Source of the DNA: Candidatus Latescibacterota bacterium
Lineage (GTDB): Bacteria > Krumholzibacteriota > Krumholzibacteriia > WVZY01
Assembly: GCA_011772205.1 (NCBI GenBank)
Contig: WVZY01000006.1
Location: forward strand, 1-64,000
Direction of reading: 5' to 3'
DNA: 64,000 nucleotides
Shown: piece by piece, positions 53,840 through 63,815 of the stretch
How the letters are laid out: each line of letters begins with the position of its first letter
How positions within the stretch are numbered: position 1 is the stretch's first letter
Program-made: the position numbers and the translations under genes
The notes under the pieces: model-generated
What the model was told of the DNA's origin: nothing
The model's input: the letters and a program-made list of their open reading frames with translations, nothing else
Database searches by the model: none

Positions 53840-54037
53840 TCTCATCCCCCTTTCAGGTGTGAATCGAGAAGTGGAGAGGTTTCTCGCTGGATGAAACCCT
53901 TGCCAGGCCGAAATCTCTACCGTGGATTTCGACGCTAAACCGGGATTGTATCATAAGATCCGTTGAATTTCAACAGCGTTTATTTTTTATCGTGATGTAG
54001 CGAGGCTTACATAATCAGATAAGAATTTTGATCTTAG

Positions 54038-55183
54038 CTAGGAAAGAAAAAAGACTCTCTCCAATTGATCGAGCATTTTTTCAAGCGTAAATTGCTCTTT
54101 CACACGCACAAAACCTGCCTCTCCCATTGCTTCTGCAAGCTTTTCGTCTGCCACAAGCCGGCAAATTCCGTCTGCAATCCCGGCACTATCTCCCACTTCA
54201 TGGAGAAAACCCGTTTTCCCTTCCTCGACGATCTCAGGGATGCTGCTCGCACAGGAAGCTACTATGGGTATCCCCGCCGCCATCGCCTCGACGAGCACGT
54301 ACCCAAATCCCTCCACACGAGATGGGAGTACAAGTATGTCTGAAGCAGTGAGGATCTCCGAAATGTCATTGCGGAATCCCAGCAAGAAATAGTATCGATG
54401 CAGCTGCCTTTCCTCGAGCATGCGCTCGATTTCTTTTCTGGCATCACCTTCGCCTACAAACAGGAATCGCACGTTGGGATGACTATTTAGAACCCTGTCG
54501 GCGGCTTCGATCACAAAACGATGCCCCTTTCTCTCATTCAGCTCACCCACCAACGTAATGAGAGTAGTGTCGTTTGCAAGCCCAAGAAAACTCCGGAGCC
54601 TTTCTTTAATTATAGTTTTTGAATTTCGGAGCCGGTCATAAACAGCGACATCGATTCCATTGTATACAACGGCTACCTTACATCGGGGAAACCATGGGGT
54701 GAGGGACAGCATGGTTTCTTTCGTCGCTCGAGAATTCGCAATTATCTTGTGGACAAACCGTGTGTAAAAGAATCTGTAATGAAATTTATTCTTCAACGGA
54801 AACTCGCTTCCCCTCCTCGGAATCAATTTGATTCCCCCGCCACGTTGAAGAGTTTTTGCTCCTCGCAGCCTGCCAGCCGCCAAAATGGACAGCGCACAAA
54901 GCCTGATTTCTCTATCCAGGTTGGGACAAACGATGTCCGGATCGAACGACCGGATAAGACGTGTTAGATTAGCGATTGCAAATGGGTCGAGATCACCTCG
55001 CATTTCTACAGTGCGGCATTCTATGTTCACCTGGCGGGCTTTCTCATGGAGAACGCTTCCAGGCCGAGACACGAGCAACACGCGGTGACCTTTTCGCTTC
55101 AATCCCTCCGCCGCATCGATCATCCAACGCTCTCCCCCACCGTAGCGGACAATTGAGGACACAAACATCACGCTATGCATCAT
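54038..55183 (-). CDS. GT4-family glycosyltransferase
   Basis: 381 aa, two Rossmann domains. N-terminal I-V-R-Y-G-G-G-E-R-W-M-I-D-A-A-E-G-L; C-terminal V-G-E-L-N-E-R-K-G-H-R-F-V-I-E-A-A and the E-x7-E region L-P-S-R-V-E-G-F-G-Y-V-L-V-E-A-M-A-A-G-I-P-I-V-A that binds the nucleotide-sugar. Retaining glycosyltransferase for surface polysaccharide or glycolipid; no other polysaccharide genes adjoin, so the acceptor is unknown. Confidence 0.9.
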   Translation of the reverse strand: MMHSVMFVSSIVRYGGGERWMIDAAEGLKRKGHRVLLVSRPGSVLHEKARQVNIECRTVEMRGDLDPFAIANLTRLIRSFDPDIVCPNLDREIRLCALSILAAGRLRGAKTLQRGGGIKLIPRRGSEFPLKNKFHYRFFYTRFVHKIIANSRATKETMLSLTPWFPRCKVAVVYNGIDVAVYDRLRNSKTIIKERLRSFLGLANDTTLITLVGELNERKGHRFVIEAADRVLNSHPNVRFLFVGEGDARKEIERMLEERQLHRYYFLLGFRNDISEILTASDILVLPSRVEGFGYVLVEAMAAGIPIVASCASSIPEIVEEGKTGFLHEVGDSAGIADGICRLVADEKLAEAMGEAGFVRVKEQFTLEKMLDQLERVFFLS

Positions 55184-55347
55184 GGCTTCCTTCTAAGAAG
55201 TGTCAAATACTTTGCCCTCGGATGAAAACAGCTTGGAAAAATCAACATGCTTCCAAGCTGTTCATTGCAATAGAGTGTACCGGCCACGTTCGACTGCCTT
55301 CCAGAACTTTTTGCAGTGGGTCATGTCGGAGCAGGCAAAGATCGCTC

Positions 55348-57120
55348 CTACGCCTTTTTCAACACAAGCAGCGTCACGTCATCCACCAGAGGCGTTTCGC
55401 CAATGTGATTCTTGATTGCTCCATAGATCGATGTGCAAAGCTGCATGGAAGGCTGTGCGCGGAATTCCCGTATCGATCGAATGAGCCTTTTCTCCCCGAA
55501 TTCTTTGTCTCTATGATCTCTGGCATCAACGGCGCCATCGGTGTAGCAGACGAGGGTTTCATCGGTGATCTTGAGCCTGCCAACCTCCAGGGGAATGTCT
55601 TCGAAGATTCCGAGCACCGGTCCGCCGGCTATTAGGAAACGGTGCCTTCCCCTCTTATCCATCAGCACCGGTGGATTGTGTCCCGCGTTGCAATAAGTGA
55701 TCTCTCCCGTTCTGGGATCCAGTACTCCAATGAACGCGGTAACGAAATCTTGAGGGCGTGCCGTCTCCAACAAGATCTCGTTCGCCCTGACCGCGATCTG
55801 GCGGGCGCTGGTATGGTATGGAGCGATAGTATGAAGCGAGGACCGAAAGCTGGACATAATAATCGAAGCAGGCACGCCTTTGCCTGCGACATCGGCGACG
55901 GCAAAAGCGACATAGGGTTCTTTCAGGGGGAAAAAGTCATAATAATCCCCGCTGACAGTTAGCGAGGGGATGCTGGCCCCTGCAATCCTGAACGCGCCAA
56001 ACGTCCGGGACCTTCGGGGAGTGAAGAATTCCTGAACAGTACGTGCGACCCTGAGTTCCTTCTGCAATTCGCTCTTTTTGCGCTGTTCCTCGTACAGCTC
56101 CGCACGCTCGATCGACACGGCTGCCTGGGCCGAAAAAGTCTCGAGAAGTCGCATATCATCGTCATTGTATGCATCCAGCCGATTGCTTTCTAAATTGAAT
56201 ATCCCGATGATTTCATCCCTGCTCAACATTGGAGCGATTATTTCCGAACACGTCCTCGCCCGGGCATTGATATACCGCTTATCGGCTCTGCAGTTCCCAA
56301 CAATGACACCCTCACGGTGTTTCGCCACCCAGCCAACGAGTCCTTCGTCCAGCTTTAGTTTGATCCGCTCTTGCATCCTCGCGCTGTAGCCGCTATGAAG
56401 CACGCTTATCAGTTCTTGCTTTTTCCTATCCACAACGAATATTGCCGCAGCGTCGAAGCGAATCAGCTTCCTCAAACTGGCGAGTATCCGCTTGAGCACC
56501 TCGTCGCGCGAGATCGATTGCCCCAACGAAACACTAACGTCGTTCAAAAGCTCGCTTTCGAGGCGCCTCCTATCAGCCTCTCGATGATGACGTGCATTAT
56601 CGATGGCCGTGCAAATATGATCGCCAAGAGCGAGAAGAATCGAGAGATCATCCCTTGTAAACGGCTCTCTTCCTTTGTGGTTGACTCCTTCGACGACTCC
56701 AATAAGGGTGCCTTCGCGCATCAAAGGAATGCTGATGATGGAATGGGTCTTCAATCCCAACCGTTTCTCCAGATCGAGTGAAAACCTCCGGTCCTTTTTC
56801 ACATTATTGACAACCAACGGCTTTTGATTTTTCGCCACCCAACCAACGACGCCTTCCCCGGCGGAAATTCTCAATCCGCGGACATTCTTATCCCTTCGCC
56901 CTCTGGCTAGTTCGAACACAAGCTCTTTCGATTTTGAATCCCAAAAAAGGATCGACACTGCTTCGACATTTATTGCGTTTTTGACAATTTTCATGATCAC
57001 GCGAAGCAGAGGATCGAGATGCAATGTGGAATTCAGAAGTCTGCTCGAAGAGATGAGAAACTCCAGCTCCTTGAGCTTCTTCTTGTATGCTTTATCGTTT
57101 GTGGATGATTTAGGCTTCAT
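55348..57120 (-). CDS. GAF-GAF-PP2C (RsbU/SpoIIE-type) phosphatase
   Basis: 590 aa, soluble. Two GAF sensor domains (about 20-175 and 195-345), each with a G-x-V-G-W-V-A-K segment, are joined by a coiled coil (LYEEQRKKSELQKELRVARTVQEFF) to a PP2C domain with G-D-Y-Y-D-F-F, D-V-A-G-K-G-V-P-A and Y-T-D-G-A-V-D-A-R-D, the metal-binding acidic residues. Such enzymes dephosphorylate anti-anti-sigma factors in partner-switching stress circuits. No STAS or kinase gene adjoins, so the target is distant. Confidence 0.93.
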   Translation of the reverse strand: MKPKSSTNDKAYKKKLKELEFLISSSRLLNSTLHLDPLLRVIMKIVKNAINVEAVSILFWDSKSKELVFELARGRRDKNVRGLRISAGEGVVGWVAKNQKPLVVNNVKKDRRFSLDLEKRLGLKTHSIISIPLMREGTLIGVVEGVNHKGREPFTRDDLSILLALGDHICTAIDNARHHREADRRRLESELLNDVSVSLGQSISRDEVLKRILASLRKLIRFDAAAIFVVDRKKQELISVLHSGYSARMQERIKLKLDEGLVGWVAKHREGVIVGNCRADKRYINARARTCSEIIAPMLSRDEIIGIFNLESNRLDAYNDDDMRLLETFSAQAAVSIERAELYEEQRKKSELQKELRVARTVQEFFTPRRSRTFGAFRIAGASIPSLTVSGDYYDFFPLKEPYVAFAVADVAGKGVPASIIMSSFRSSLHTIAPYHTSARQIAVRANEILLETARPQDFVTAFIGVLDPRTGEITYCNAGHNPPVLMDKRGRHRFLIAGGPVLGIFEDIPLEVGRLKITDETLVCYTDGAVDARDHRDKEFGEKRLIRSIREFRAQPSMQLCTSIYGAIKNHIGETPLVDDVTLLVLKKA

Positions 57121-57265
57121 CGCTGCACAAGAAACTTTTCACACCGAGTATGCCCCTCAATCGAAGCGGATGACGAATGATAACATACTTTGATCTATTC
57201 TTTTTAAGCTCATGATCCTCTTGGAAAAAAGATACGAGTGCAGGCCAAACAATCCGGAGCGGTCA

Positions 57266-58435
57266 TTATCGAGCGCCTGTGAATCGTGTCAAGGAGTCGA
57301 GGAGGCTGGAACGAATGTAACGAACGTTCGGGTACGATTTGAATGTTTCGACTCCACCTCTCAAATATTTTTTGAATACCGACTTCATCTTGCCGCCACA
57401 TTCGCATGTATAATCGTGGATGCCTTTGGCCAGCAGACATCTTCGCCCACAGGATGCGCAAATTGCGATGTCCTTTTCTCCAGACATCTTCCCCTTCTTC
57501 GCCACCGGGCGCTTACCGATCTGAACGATATCCAACGCAAAATTGACCACATGAGCGTTTGAGAGCGAGGTGCCGATGCCAAAACCATCCACGCAGGGCG
57601 CTAGCTCTTCCACATCGCTGACATCGAGTCCTCCACTCACATAAATCTTCACGTGCTCGCATCCAATTACCGAAAGCTCCCAGCGAATTTCCTCCACTAT
57701 TGCTCTCAAGTTACCCCTTCGCGAGGTGGGTGTATCGATCCTCACGCCATCGAGAACTCTAGAAAATTTCCTCGCAAGTTTGACAGTTTCTACTTTCTCG
57801 TCGCCAAAAGTATCTACCAGGGCGATGCGAGGAATTCCTTTCTCAACCGATTGATTGAACATATCGAATGCTTCCGCCGTATCCCCGATAAGCAGAATCA
57901 ACGCATGCGGGATTGTTCCGCTCGGCTGAAGTTCGAGGCGCTCGGCGCTCGCAATGAGGGCGACGCCGTCGAATCCACCAATATAAGCTGACCTATCGAT
58001 GAGAGGACCCAATACCGGGTGAATCCGTCTCGCGCCGAAGCTCAGGAGGGCTTTCCCTCGGGATGCAATCCGGAAATGCGCTGCTTTGGTCGCAATCCCG
58101 CTAGCCTGGGAAAGAAGCCCGAGAATCGCCGTTTCATACACGGCGATCTCGCTATACAGGCCTTTGACGGAGAGAACCGGTTCCATAGGATGAAAAAGAC
58201 TGCCCTCCGGCAAAGCCGCCATGTCGCACTTTTTTCCTTTGAGAAGCTCAATGACCTCATCGACACCGGCAAGCACGCCCCACCCAAATCCCTCAGGGAA
58301 AGTGTTAGTAGTAACCTCCATCACTACTTCCTGATCTTTCCCGCTCAACCCAAGGGCACCGAGGGCTCTTTTGAAATAAACATCCGTGACTTTCCCTTTG
58401 AGGATCTCTCTTTCCGTAGCAATGTGAAATTTCAT
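57266..58435 (-). CDS. Nicotinate phosphoribosyltransferase-like protein with zinc ribbon
   Basis: 389 aa from M-K-F-H-I-A-T-E, with AAGGAG eight bases upstream; the open frame before it is not family-like. E-V-T-T-N-T-F-P-E-G-F-G-W-G, L-S-Q-A-S-G-I-A-T-K-A, F-G-A-R-R-I-H-P, V-D-T-F-G-D-E-K and I-Y-V-S-G-G-L-D are typical of the NAPRTase branch with phosphoribosyl-pyrophosphate and product-binding loops. A C-terminal zinc ribbon (C-A-S-C-G-R-R-C...C-E-C) is added. Role: NAD salvage from nicotinate, or a related nicotinate/quinolinate chemistry. Confidence 0.8.
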   Translation of the reverse strand: MKFHIATEREILKGKVTDVYFKRALGALGLSGKDQEVVMEVTTNTFPEGFGWGVLAGVDEVIELLKGKKCDMAALPEGSLFHPMEPVLSVKGLYSEIAVYETAILGLLSQASGIATKAAHFRIASRGKALLSFGARRIHPVLGPLIDRSAYIGGFDGVALIASAERLELQPSGTIPHALILLIGDTAEAFDMFNQSVEKGIPRIALVDTFGDEKVETVKLARKFSRVLDGVRIDTPTSRRGNLRAIVEEIRWELSVIGCEHVKIYVSGGLDVSDVEELAPCVDGFGIGTSLSNAHVVNFALDIVQIGKRPVAKKGKMSGEKDIAICASCGRRCLLAKGIHDYTCECGGKMKSVFKKYLRGGVETFKSYPNVRYIRSSLLDSLTRFTGAR

Positions 58436-58681
58436 AAAAGATTTCTCCTTACGCCCTTTCAAAGAGCTATAGCGCAGACACCAGTCCCTGAAGACTTCAA
58501 TCTCCTGCATCCCATTTGCGATAAATAAAGCGATGCACCAACAGGATAAAAAAGCAGAAATCCTCATGTCAAGGAAACACCATGCGCGCACGAGAATCTA
58601 ACAATAAAAAAACGCCCGCTTGCGAAAATCGCGAGAGGACGCCGTGGTTTTCAATATTCAGGAATTCAGTCTCCTTGGGAT

Positions 58682-58966
58682 TTACGGAACCGCCTCCACT
58701 CGAATCACCTCGGGAACTTTTCGCTTTATCACGTCTTCTATGCCAGAGGAAAGGGTGGCCTGTGACATCGGGCAGCCTCGGCACGCTCCCAACAGTCGCA
58801 CTTGAACCACGCCGTCGACAACATCGACGAGCTCTACATCGCCGCCATCCATCTGAATAGCAGGCCGAATCTCATCCAGCACGTCTATTACGCGATCCCG
58901 CAATGCCTTTTCGCTATAAATGCTGTCAATATCGTGATCGTCCATCATAGAGCCTCGGTTATCCAT
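58682..58966 (-). CDS. NifU C-terminal-like Fe-S scaffold protein
   Basis: 94 aa. I-R-P-A-I-Q-M-D-G-G-D-V-E-L-V-D-V and V-R-L-L-G-A-C-R-G-C-P-M-S-Q-A-T-L are the NifU C-terminal (NFU) signature; the C-x-x-C binds a bridging Fe-S cluster between two subunits. It is followed, 33 bp into the reading direction, after the Mrp gene, so the two act together in cluster delivery. GAGG lies seven bases from the ATG. Confidence 0.93.
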   Translation of the reverse strand: MDNRGSMMDDHDIDSIYSEKALRDRVIDVLDEIRPAIQMDGGDVELVDVVDGVVQVRLLGACRGCPMSQATLSSGIEDVIKRKVPEVIRVEAVP

Positions 58967-58999
58967 TCCAGATCCTCAAGCGCACGGTTTGGAGCCAAC

Positions 59000-60100
59000 T
59001 CAAGCACCCCTCCCCTCCACACCGACAGGACACCGTAAAACGACACGTTCAGCCACTCCAATAAAGCTCTGTGATATCGGTGATTCGGGATCGATTTTCA
59101 CGATGGGCTCGCCCCGGTCACCGCCTGCCCTGATATGGCCGTCCAGAGGGATTTCACCGAGAAATTCCACGGAAAGTTTCTTGCTGATCTCTTTCCCTCC
59201 TCCCGAATCGAACACATCCGTCTGCTCTCCGCAATGGGGACAAATAAAATAGCTCATATTTTCGATGATGCCGAGAACCGGGACATTCACATGGGTGAAC
59301 ATATTGAGACCTTTTTCCGCATCGACGAGAGCGAGTTCAGAAGGAGTCGTTACAATGATCGCCGTGGTAAGCGGTACCGTTTGCACCAGCGTCAGCTGTG
59401 CGTCACCAGTACCAGGAGGCAAGTCTATCAATAAATAATCCAGCTCTCCCCATTCGACGTCCTGGAGAAACTTCTTCACTATTCCTTGCACAATCGGTCC
59501 TCGCCAGATTACCGGAGTCCCGCGCTCCAGGATAAATCCAATGGACATGAGCTTCATGCCGTCGTACTCGACTGGAGCGATTTCTTTCTGCTTTCCCGGT
59601 TGCGGATGCTCGCTGACACCCAAGAGCACATGAAGACTCGGTCCGTAGACATCTGCATCCAGAAGCCCAATGCGAAACCCGCGTTTCTGGAGTGCCAGAG
59701 CCAAATTGACGCACACAGTCGATTTGCCTACGCCGCCCTTGCCGCTTGCTACGGCAATAATATTTCTAATGCCGGGTATGGGGGCTTGCATGTCGAAGGG
59801 GCTGCCGGTGGTTAGCCTCTGCGATGCCCGCTCAGGACCTGCGGCGGGATCTTCCGGTTTGTGTATGCCTATCATGACCATGAGGCCCGAAGTCCCATCG
59901 ATGTTTTGGATGGCTTCGCGGCATCTATCTTCAATCCGAGCCCGTTGATTCTGGTCGTCTGTAGGGAGGTCAAGGGTGAGTCTTATCGAAGCATCATTGA
60001 TCGAGACATCTTTGACGCGCCCACCCGAGACGATGTCTCCTCTACCGCCGATGTCCGCAATGGACTTTAGGGATTCTATAACTTCTTCTTTATTTATCAC
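59000..60100 (-). CDS. apbC: Mrp/NBP35-family Fe-S carrier ATPase (ApbC)
   Basis: 366 aa from GTG. N-terminal MIP18/DUF59-like domain (1-85: K-S-I-A-D-I-G-G...V-S-I-N-D-A-S-I-R-L-T-L-D-L-P), then the ATPase: deviant Walker A G-K-G-G-V-G-K-S-T, D-A-D-V-Y-G-P-S, D-Y-L-L-I-D-L-P-P-G-T-G-D, and C-P-H-C for the bridging cluster. It moves Fe-S clusters to apoproteins. Gene order mrp then NifU-like on the minus strand. Confidence 0.95.
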   Translation of the reverse strand: MINKEEVIESLKSIADIGGRGDIVSGGRVKDVSINDASIRLTLDLPTDDQNQRARIEDRCREAIQNIDGTSGLMVMIGIHKPEDPAAGPERASQRLTTGSPFDMQAPIPGIRNIIAVASGKGGVGKSTVCVNLALALQKRGFRIGLLDADVYGPSLHVLLGVSEHPQPGKQKEIAPVEYDGMKLMSIGFILERGTPVIWRGPIVQGIVKKFLQDVEWGELDYLLIDLPPGTGDAQLTLVQTVPLTTAIIVTTPSELALVDAEKGLNMFTHVNVPVLGIIENMSYFICPHCGEQTDVFDSGGGKEISKKLSVEFLGEIPLDGHIRAGGDRGEPIVKIDPESPISQSFIGVAERVVLRCPVGVEGRGA

Positions 60101-60297
60101 TTATATCATCTCCGATCCGCTCTCGCATTTAATTTTATGGCATCTACATAGCCAAAGGAAGGTTTCTGACTCGCAGTATCAGATGAATATAAGAAATGGC
60201 GTGCGCAGAGGCAAAATGAATCAAACCAAGGTGCTCTCTTCTGCCGAAGGTATGCCTGGGTGACGAGGCCCCGTCGAATGTGGTGCCTCAATCGCCC

Positions 60298-61113
60298 CTA
60301 GGATGGCCCGTTCACGAAAAGGAAGCTGTTCATCCCCCGCCCGATTGCCGGCTCTATTTTTGCCTGATTGAAATTCGGGAAATGCTTCTTTATGAAGTCT
60401 CGAACGTCTTCCGCAGCCGCAAATTCATAAGGATATCCACCGAGCCAGTCCACCACATCTCTCCTCCAATTCATTCCCCGGTTGGATGAATAATTTTTGA
60501 TGCGTGCCAAGGGATTCTTCAATCGAGCAAGTTGCATGGCAAAGAAGATCGACATGTAGATTACTTCGATCATGTATTTTCCAGGCCTGGGTGAGGCATT
60601 ATAAAGCTTTTTGACCTCGAGCCAGAACTCGGAACCAAACCTTCCCGTTTTTCTGTTGTACAAGGCCAGGTAGTAATACCCCTCCCTATCGACGAGCGTT
60701 GCGGCGTTTCTTACCGCTTCCCACATGCGGCCGGCATGGTGAAGGACACCCCAGGCATAAACGATATCGAAGCTTCCAAGGCTCGAGATGAACTCATGAT
60801 CGAGAACGGAACCCTCCAGCACAATCCAGTTTTCTGGATCGTTCTCGCGTTCTCGGAGAAACCGGCAGCAGGAAACAGAATAAGGATCTACATCGAAACT
60901 AACGATTCGTTCGGCCCCGAGTGAAAAGGCTGCTAAAGAAAAAAGGCCGCTTCCGCATCCGACATCGAGGAATGTCTTACCGCGAAGATCATGCATACTC
61001 AGGAATTCCGTGAGCGATAGCTCCGCAGCTCTCCTGTTCTCGTCCTTGACGCTCTTCAGAAACTGCTCCCAATTCTTGCCGAAAGAAAAAGAAACACGTT
61101 TTTCGGCAACCAT
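60298..61113 (-). CDS. SAM-dependent methyltransferase (class I)
   Basis: 271 aa. F-L-D-V-G-C-G-S-G-L-F-S-L-A-A-F binds S-adenosylmethionine; F-D-V-D-P-Y-S-V gives the ribose-binding acid; Y-A-W-G-V-L-H-H-A-G is motif III. The substrate is not evident; a W-x-x-G-Y-P-Y-E-F-A near the end resembles methyltransferases of antibiotic or glycan pathways. It shares direction with the O-methyltransferase gene 14 bp upstream, so they are probably co-transcribed. Confidence 0.85.
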   Translation of the reverse strand: MVAEKRVSFSFGKNWEQFLKSVKDENRRAAELSLTEFLSMHDLRGKTFLDVGCGSGLFSLAAFSLGAERIVSFDVDPYSVSCCRFLRERENDPENWIVLEGSVLDHEFISSLGSFDIVYAWGVLHHAGRMWEAVRNAATLVDREGYYYLALYNRKTGRFGSEFWLEVKKLYNASPRPGKYMIEVIYMSIFFAMQLARLKNPLARIKNYSSNRGMNWRRDVVDWLGGYPYEFAAAEDVRDFIKKHFPNFNQAKIEPAIGRGMNSFLFVNGPS

Positions 61114-61127
61114 TCCCGTCCTTTCAT

Positions 61128-62144
61128 TTACGCCGGGCGCTTGCGGCCTATGATCAGGCTTGCTCCTGAACTCAAATCTCGTCGAGAGATCTCACAAAAG
61201 CCAACCTCTTCCAACCAGGACCGCATTTCACCTTCCGTATATGTATCTCCCGCAGCAGTTGCGACGAGCATGTTCAACGCGAACAGCGCCCCTCTTGCGG
61301 GGTGCGTCCGGCTTTCATCCATGATGAAGTCGCTGATAACGATCTGCCCGTTTGGATTGAGCGCCTGGAAGCATTTACGGAAAAGCGTGTTGTTGGCAGC
61401 AGGAGAATTGATGTGAACGACCGCTGACAGCAAAACGAGGTCGAATCCGCTGCCCAGGTCGTCCTTTTCATAATCTCCAACAATCGCTCTGACCTTATGG
61501 GTCAAGCCCTCTCGGCAGATGTGATACTTTGTCAAAGGAATCACATCGGGGAGATCGAGAACCACCGCTTCGATATCCTCCCTCGCCTTTGCAATGGCCA
61601 TCGCGTAAACTCCTGAGCCACCGCCCACATCGAGCACCTGCGACACACCGGTCAGATCCAGATTGGACACCAGCTCCGATGCCTGCTGGGAGCCCCTCCA
61701 GTGCATAGCGGAGATGAACGCGCCGAACCATTGCCCCTCTCGCTCCTCTATACGCGATTTTGCCACCGATGTGCCGCAACGGACTGCCTCTGTAAGCGTG
61801 CTCCAAGATTTCCACTGGTTCGAGGAGTGCATGAGATTTGCCATGAACGTGGCCTTCCCTTTGACGAGAAAACGGGATGTGAGCGGGGTGTTTGAGAATC
61901 GTCCTTCCTTTTTTTCGAGAAGCCCAATGGCGCATAATGCGTTCATTAGACGATCCATCGCACGGATATCAGTGCCGGCTTTTTTTGCAACTTCATCCGG
62001 TGTCTTGCTATCATCTCCAAGCAGTGTGAACACATCGAGCTCATATGCGGTGAGCAGGATTCGGCTCTTTTGATAGGCGGATACGATGTCCATGATGGTT
62101 TGCTGCGAAAGGGCGTCGTCCGCCGGCGTGTTGCTCTCGCTCAT
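61128..62144 (-). CDS. O-methyltransferase of the dimerising (acetylserotonin/hydroxyneurosporene) type
   Basis: 338 aa. Residues 10-100 form a winged-helix dimerisation domain; the catalytic domain has V-L-D-V-G-G-G-S-G-V-Y-A-M-A-I (SAM), V-V-L-D-L-P-D-V-I and L-L-S-A-V-V-H-I-N, where the catalytic His of this family sits in H-x-N/W. It methylates a hydroxyl on an aromatic or polyene substrate. GGAGG lies seven bases before the ATG. Two methyltransferases in a row suggest a small tailoring operon, though no scaffold-building gene is in the window. Confidence 0.85.
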   Translation of the reverse strand: MSESNTPADDALSQQTIMDIVSAYQKSRILLTAYELDVFTLLGDDSKTPDEVAKKAGTDIRAMDRLMNALCAIGLLEKKEGRFSNTPLTSRFLVKGKATFMANLMHSSNQWKSWSTLTEAVRCGTSVAKSRIEEREGQWFGAFISAMHWRGSQQASELVSNLDLTGVSQVLDVGGGSGVYAMAIAKAREDIEAVVLDLPDVIPLTKYHICREGLTHKVRAIVGDYEKDDLGSGFDLVLLSAVVHINSPAANNTLFRKCFQALNPNGQIVISDFIMDESRTHPARGALFALNMLVATAAGDTYTEGEMRSWLEEVGFCEISRRDLSSGASLIIGRKRPA

Positions 62145-62198
62145 AAGAAATCCTCCCGGGCTCTCACCTCATATGCCGCCCCGCTACGACACACAGTT

Positions 62199-63815
62199 TC
62201 ATCCCCTGTTTTCCTCGCTCGGCCCCGCGTTCCTGATTTCCGGAGGGACATCCTTTTCGAACTGCTTGAAGTTGCTTCTGAACATCTCCACGAGTTCCTT
62301 CGCCTTGGAATCGTAAAGCGTTTTGTCCTTCCATGTATTGCGGGGATTGAGGACCTCCGCAGGTACATCGGGACATTCCTTAGGTATCTCCAGGCCGAAC
62401 ACAGGATCTCTCTCGTACGAAACCGAGTTTAACTTTCCCGAAAGAGCGCCCTCCACCATTGCACGCGAGTGAGCGATTTTCATTCGCGATCCGGTTCCAA
62501 CCGGCCCGCCGCTCCAACCGGTATTCACGAGCCAGCAGCTGACATCGTGGCTCTTGATCTTTTCACCGAGAAGACCGCTGTAGACCGTCGGCGGCAGCGC
62601 CATAAACGGTGCACCGAAGCAGGCGCTGAACGTTGCCTGCGGAGCGCTTCCCGCACCTCTCTCGGTCCCCGCCACTTTTGCCGTGTATCCCGAAAGAAAA
62701 TGGTACCGCGCTTGGTCGTGTGTCAACCGCGAGATTGGAGGCATTATTCCAAATGCATCGGCGGTGAGCATGATGACGTTTTTTGGGTGCCCGCCAAGAC
62801 CATCCCTGACGATATTGGGAATGTGGGTGATGGGATAAGCTGCGCGAGTATTCTCCGTCAGGCGGTCATCATCAAGGTCGACGCGCCGCGTTGAGGGATT
62901 CATACAAACGTTCTCGAGAATGGTGCCAAACCTTCGCGTTGTCTCGTATATTTCCGGCTCGGACTCGGCAGAGAGCCGAATCACCTTTGCGTAGCAGCCT
63001 CCTTCGAAATTGAACACCCCGCGGTCCGACCAGCCGTGTTCGTCGTCTCCAATCAGCGACCGGTGTGGATCCGCGGACAACGTCGTTTTTCCCGTCCCGG
63101 ATAAGCCGAAGAAGATTGCCACATCTCCGTTGCGACCGGCGTTCGCACTGCAATGCATCGTCATGACTTGCTTTTGCGGCAGGAGAAAATTCAAAACAGT
63201 AAAAATGGACTTCTTGATCTCACCCGCGTAGCTCGTCCCTCCGATCAAAACCAGCCTCTTACCGAAATTGACGATGATGAACGCTTCGCTGTATGTTCCA
63301 TCCAATTCAGGTATCGCCTTGAAACCCGGGACGTTTAGAACGGTAAAGGCGGGTTCGTGTTGAAGCCGCTCTTCCGGATCTGCAATCTGTCGGAACATGT
63401 TGCGGGCGAAAAGGGAGTGCCAGGCCCTCTCCGTGATAATCCGTACGGGCAGCCGGAACTCAGGGTCCGCTCCGGCATGACAGTCCTGGACGAACACATC
63501 GCGTCCCTGCAAATACGCCTGAAGGCGCTGAAACAGGATCTGGAACTTCTCTTCTTTGAACGGCCGATTGACTTTCCCCCACCAGATCTTGTCCTTGCTC
63601 GTCGGTTCTTCAACGAGAAATTTATCATTCGGACTGCGCCCGGTGTATGAACCCGTTCTCACAACAATGGGACCAAGATGCGCGAGCGCTCCTTCATTCC
63701 TCTTGACGATTTCTTCGTAGAGCATAGATGTACTGAAATTCCAGCATTCGTGCCCAAGGTTCGTCAGACCATGGGCTTCCAATCCTACTTTGGGACTTTT
63801 TGTTGTATTCGGCAT
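62199..63815 (-). CDS. pckA: Phosphoenolpyruvate carboxykinase (ATP)
   Basis: 538 aa from the ATG with AGGGG five bases before it. Substrate and metal motifs are intact: R-T-G-S-Y-T-G-R-S-P-N-D-K-F, G-T-S-Y-A-G-E-I-K-K-S, the kinase P-loop F-F-G-L-S-G-T-G-K-T-T-L-S-A-D, G-D-D-E-H-G-W and F-N-F-E-G-G-C-Y-A-K. It interconverts oxaloacetate and PEP with ATP, the entry to gluconeogenesis, and in anaerobes often runs toward oxaloacetate. It works with the malic enzyme at 39,731. Confidence 0.97.
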   Translation of the reverse strand: MPNTTKSPKVGLEAHGLTNLGHECWNFSTSMLYEEIVKRNEGALAHLGPIVVRTGSYTGRSPNDKFLVEEPTSKDKIWWGKVNRPFKEEKFQILFQRLQAYLQGRDVFVQDCHAGADPEFRLPVRIITERAWHSLFARNMFRQIADPEERLQHEPAFTVLNVPGFKAIPELDGTYSEAFIIVNFGKRLVLIGGTSYAGEIKKSIFTVLNFLLPQKQVMTMHCSANAGRNGDVAIFFGLSGTGKTTLSADPHRSLIGDDEHGWSDRGVFNFEGGCYAKVIRLSAESEPEIYETTRRFGTILENVCMNPSTRRVDLDDDRLTENTRAAYPITHIPNIVRDGLGGHPKNVIMLTADAFGIMPPISRLTHDQARYHFLSGYTAKVAGTERGAGSAPQATFSACFGAPFMALPPTVYSGLLGEKIKSHDVSCWLVNTGWSGGPVGTGSRMKIAHSRAMVEGALSGKLNSVSYERDPVFGLEIPKECPDVPAEVLNPRNTWKDKTLYDSKAKELVEMFRSNFKQFEKDVPPEIRNAGPSEENRG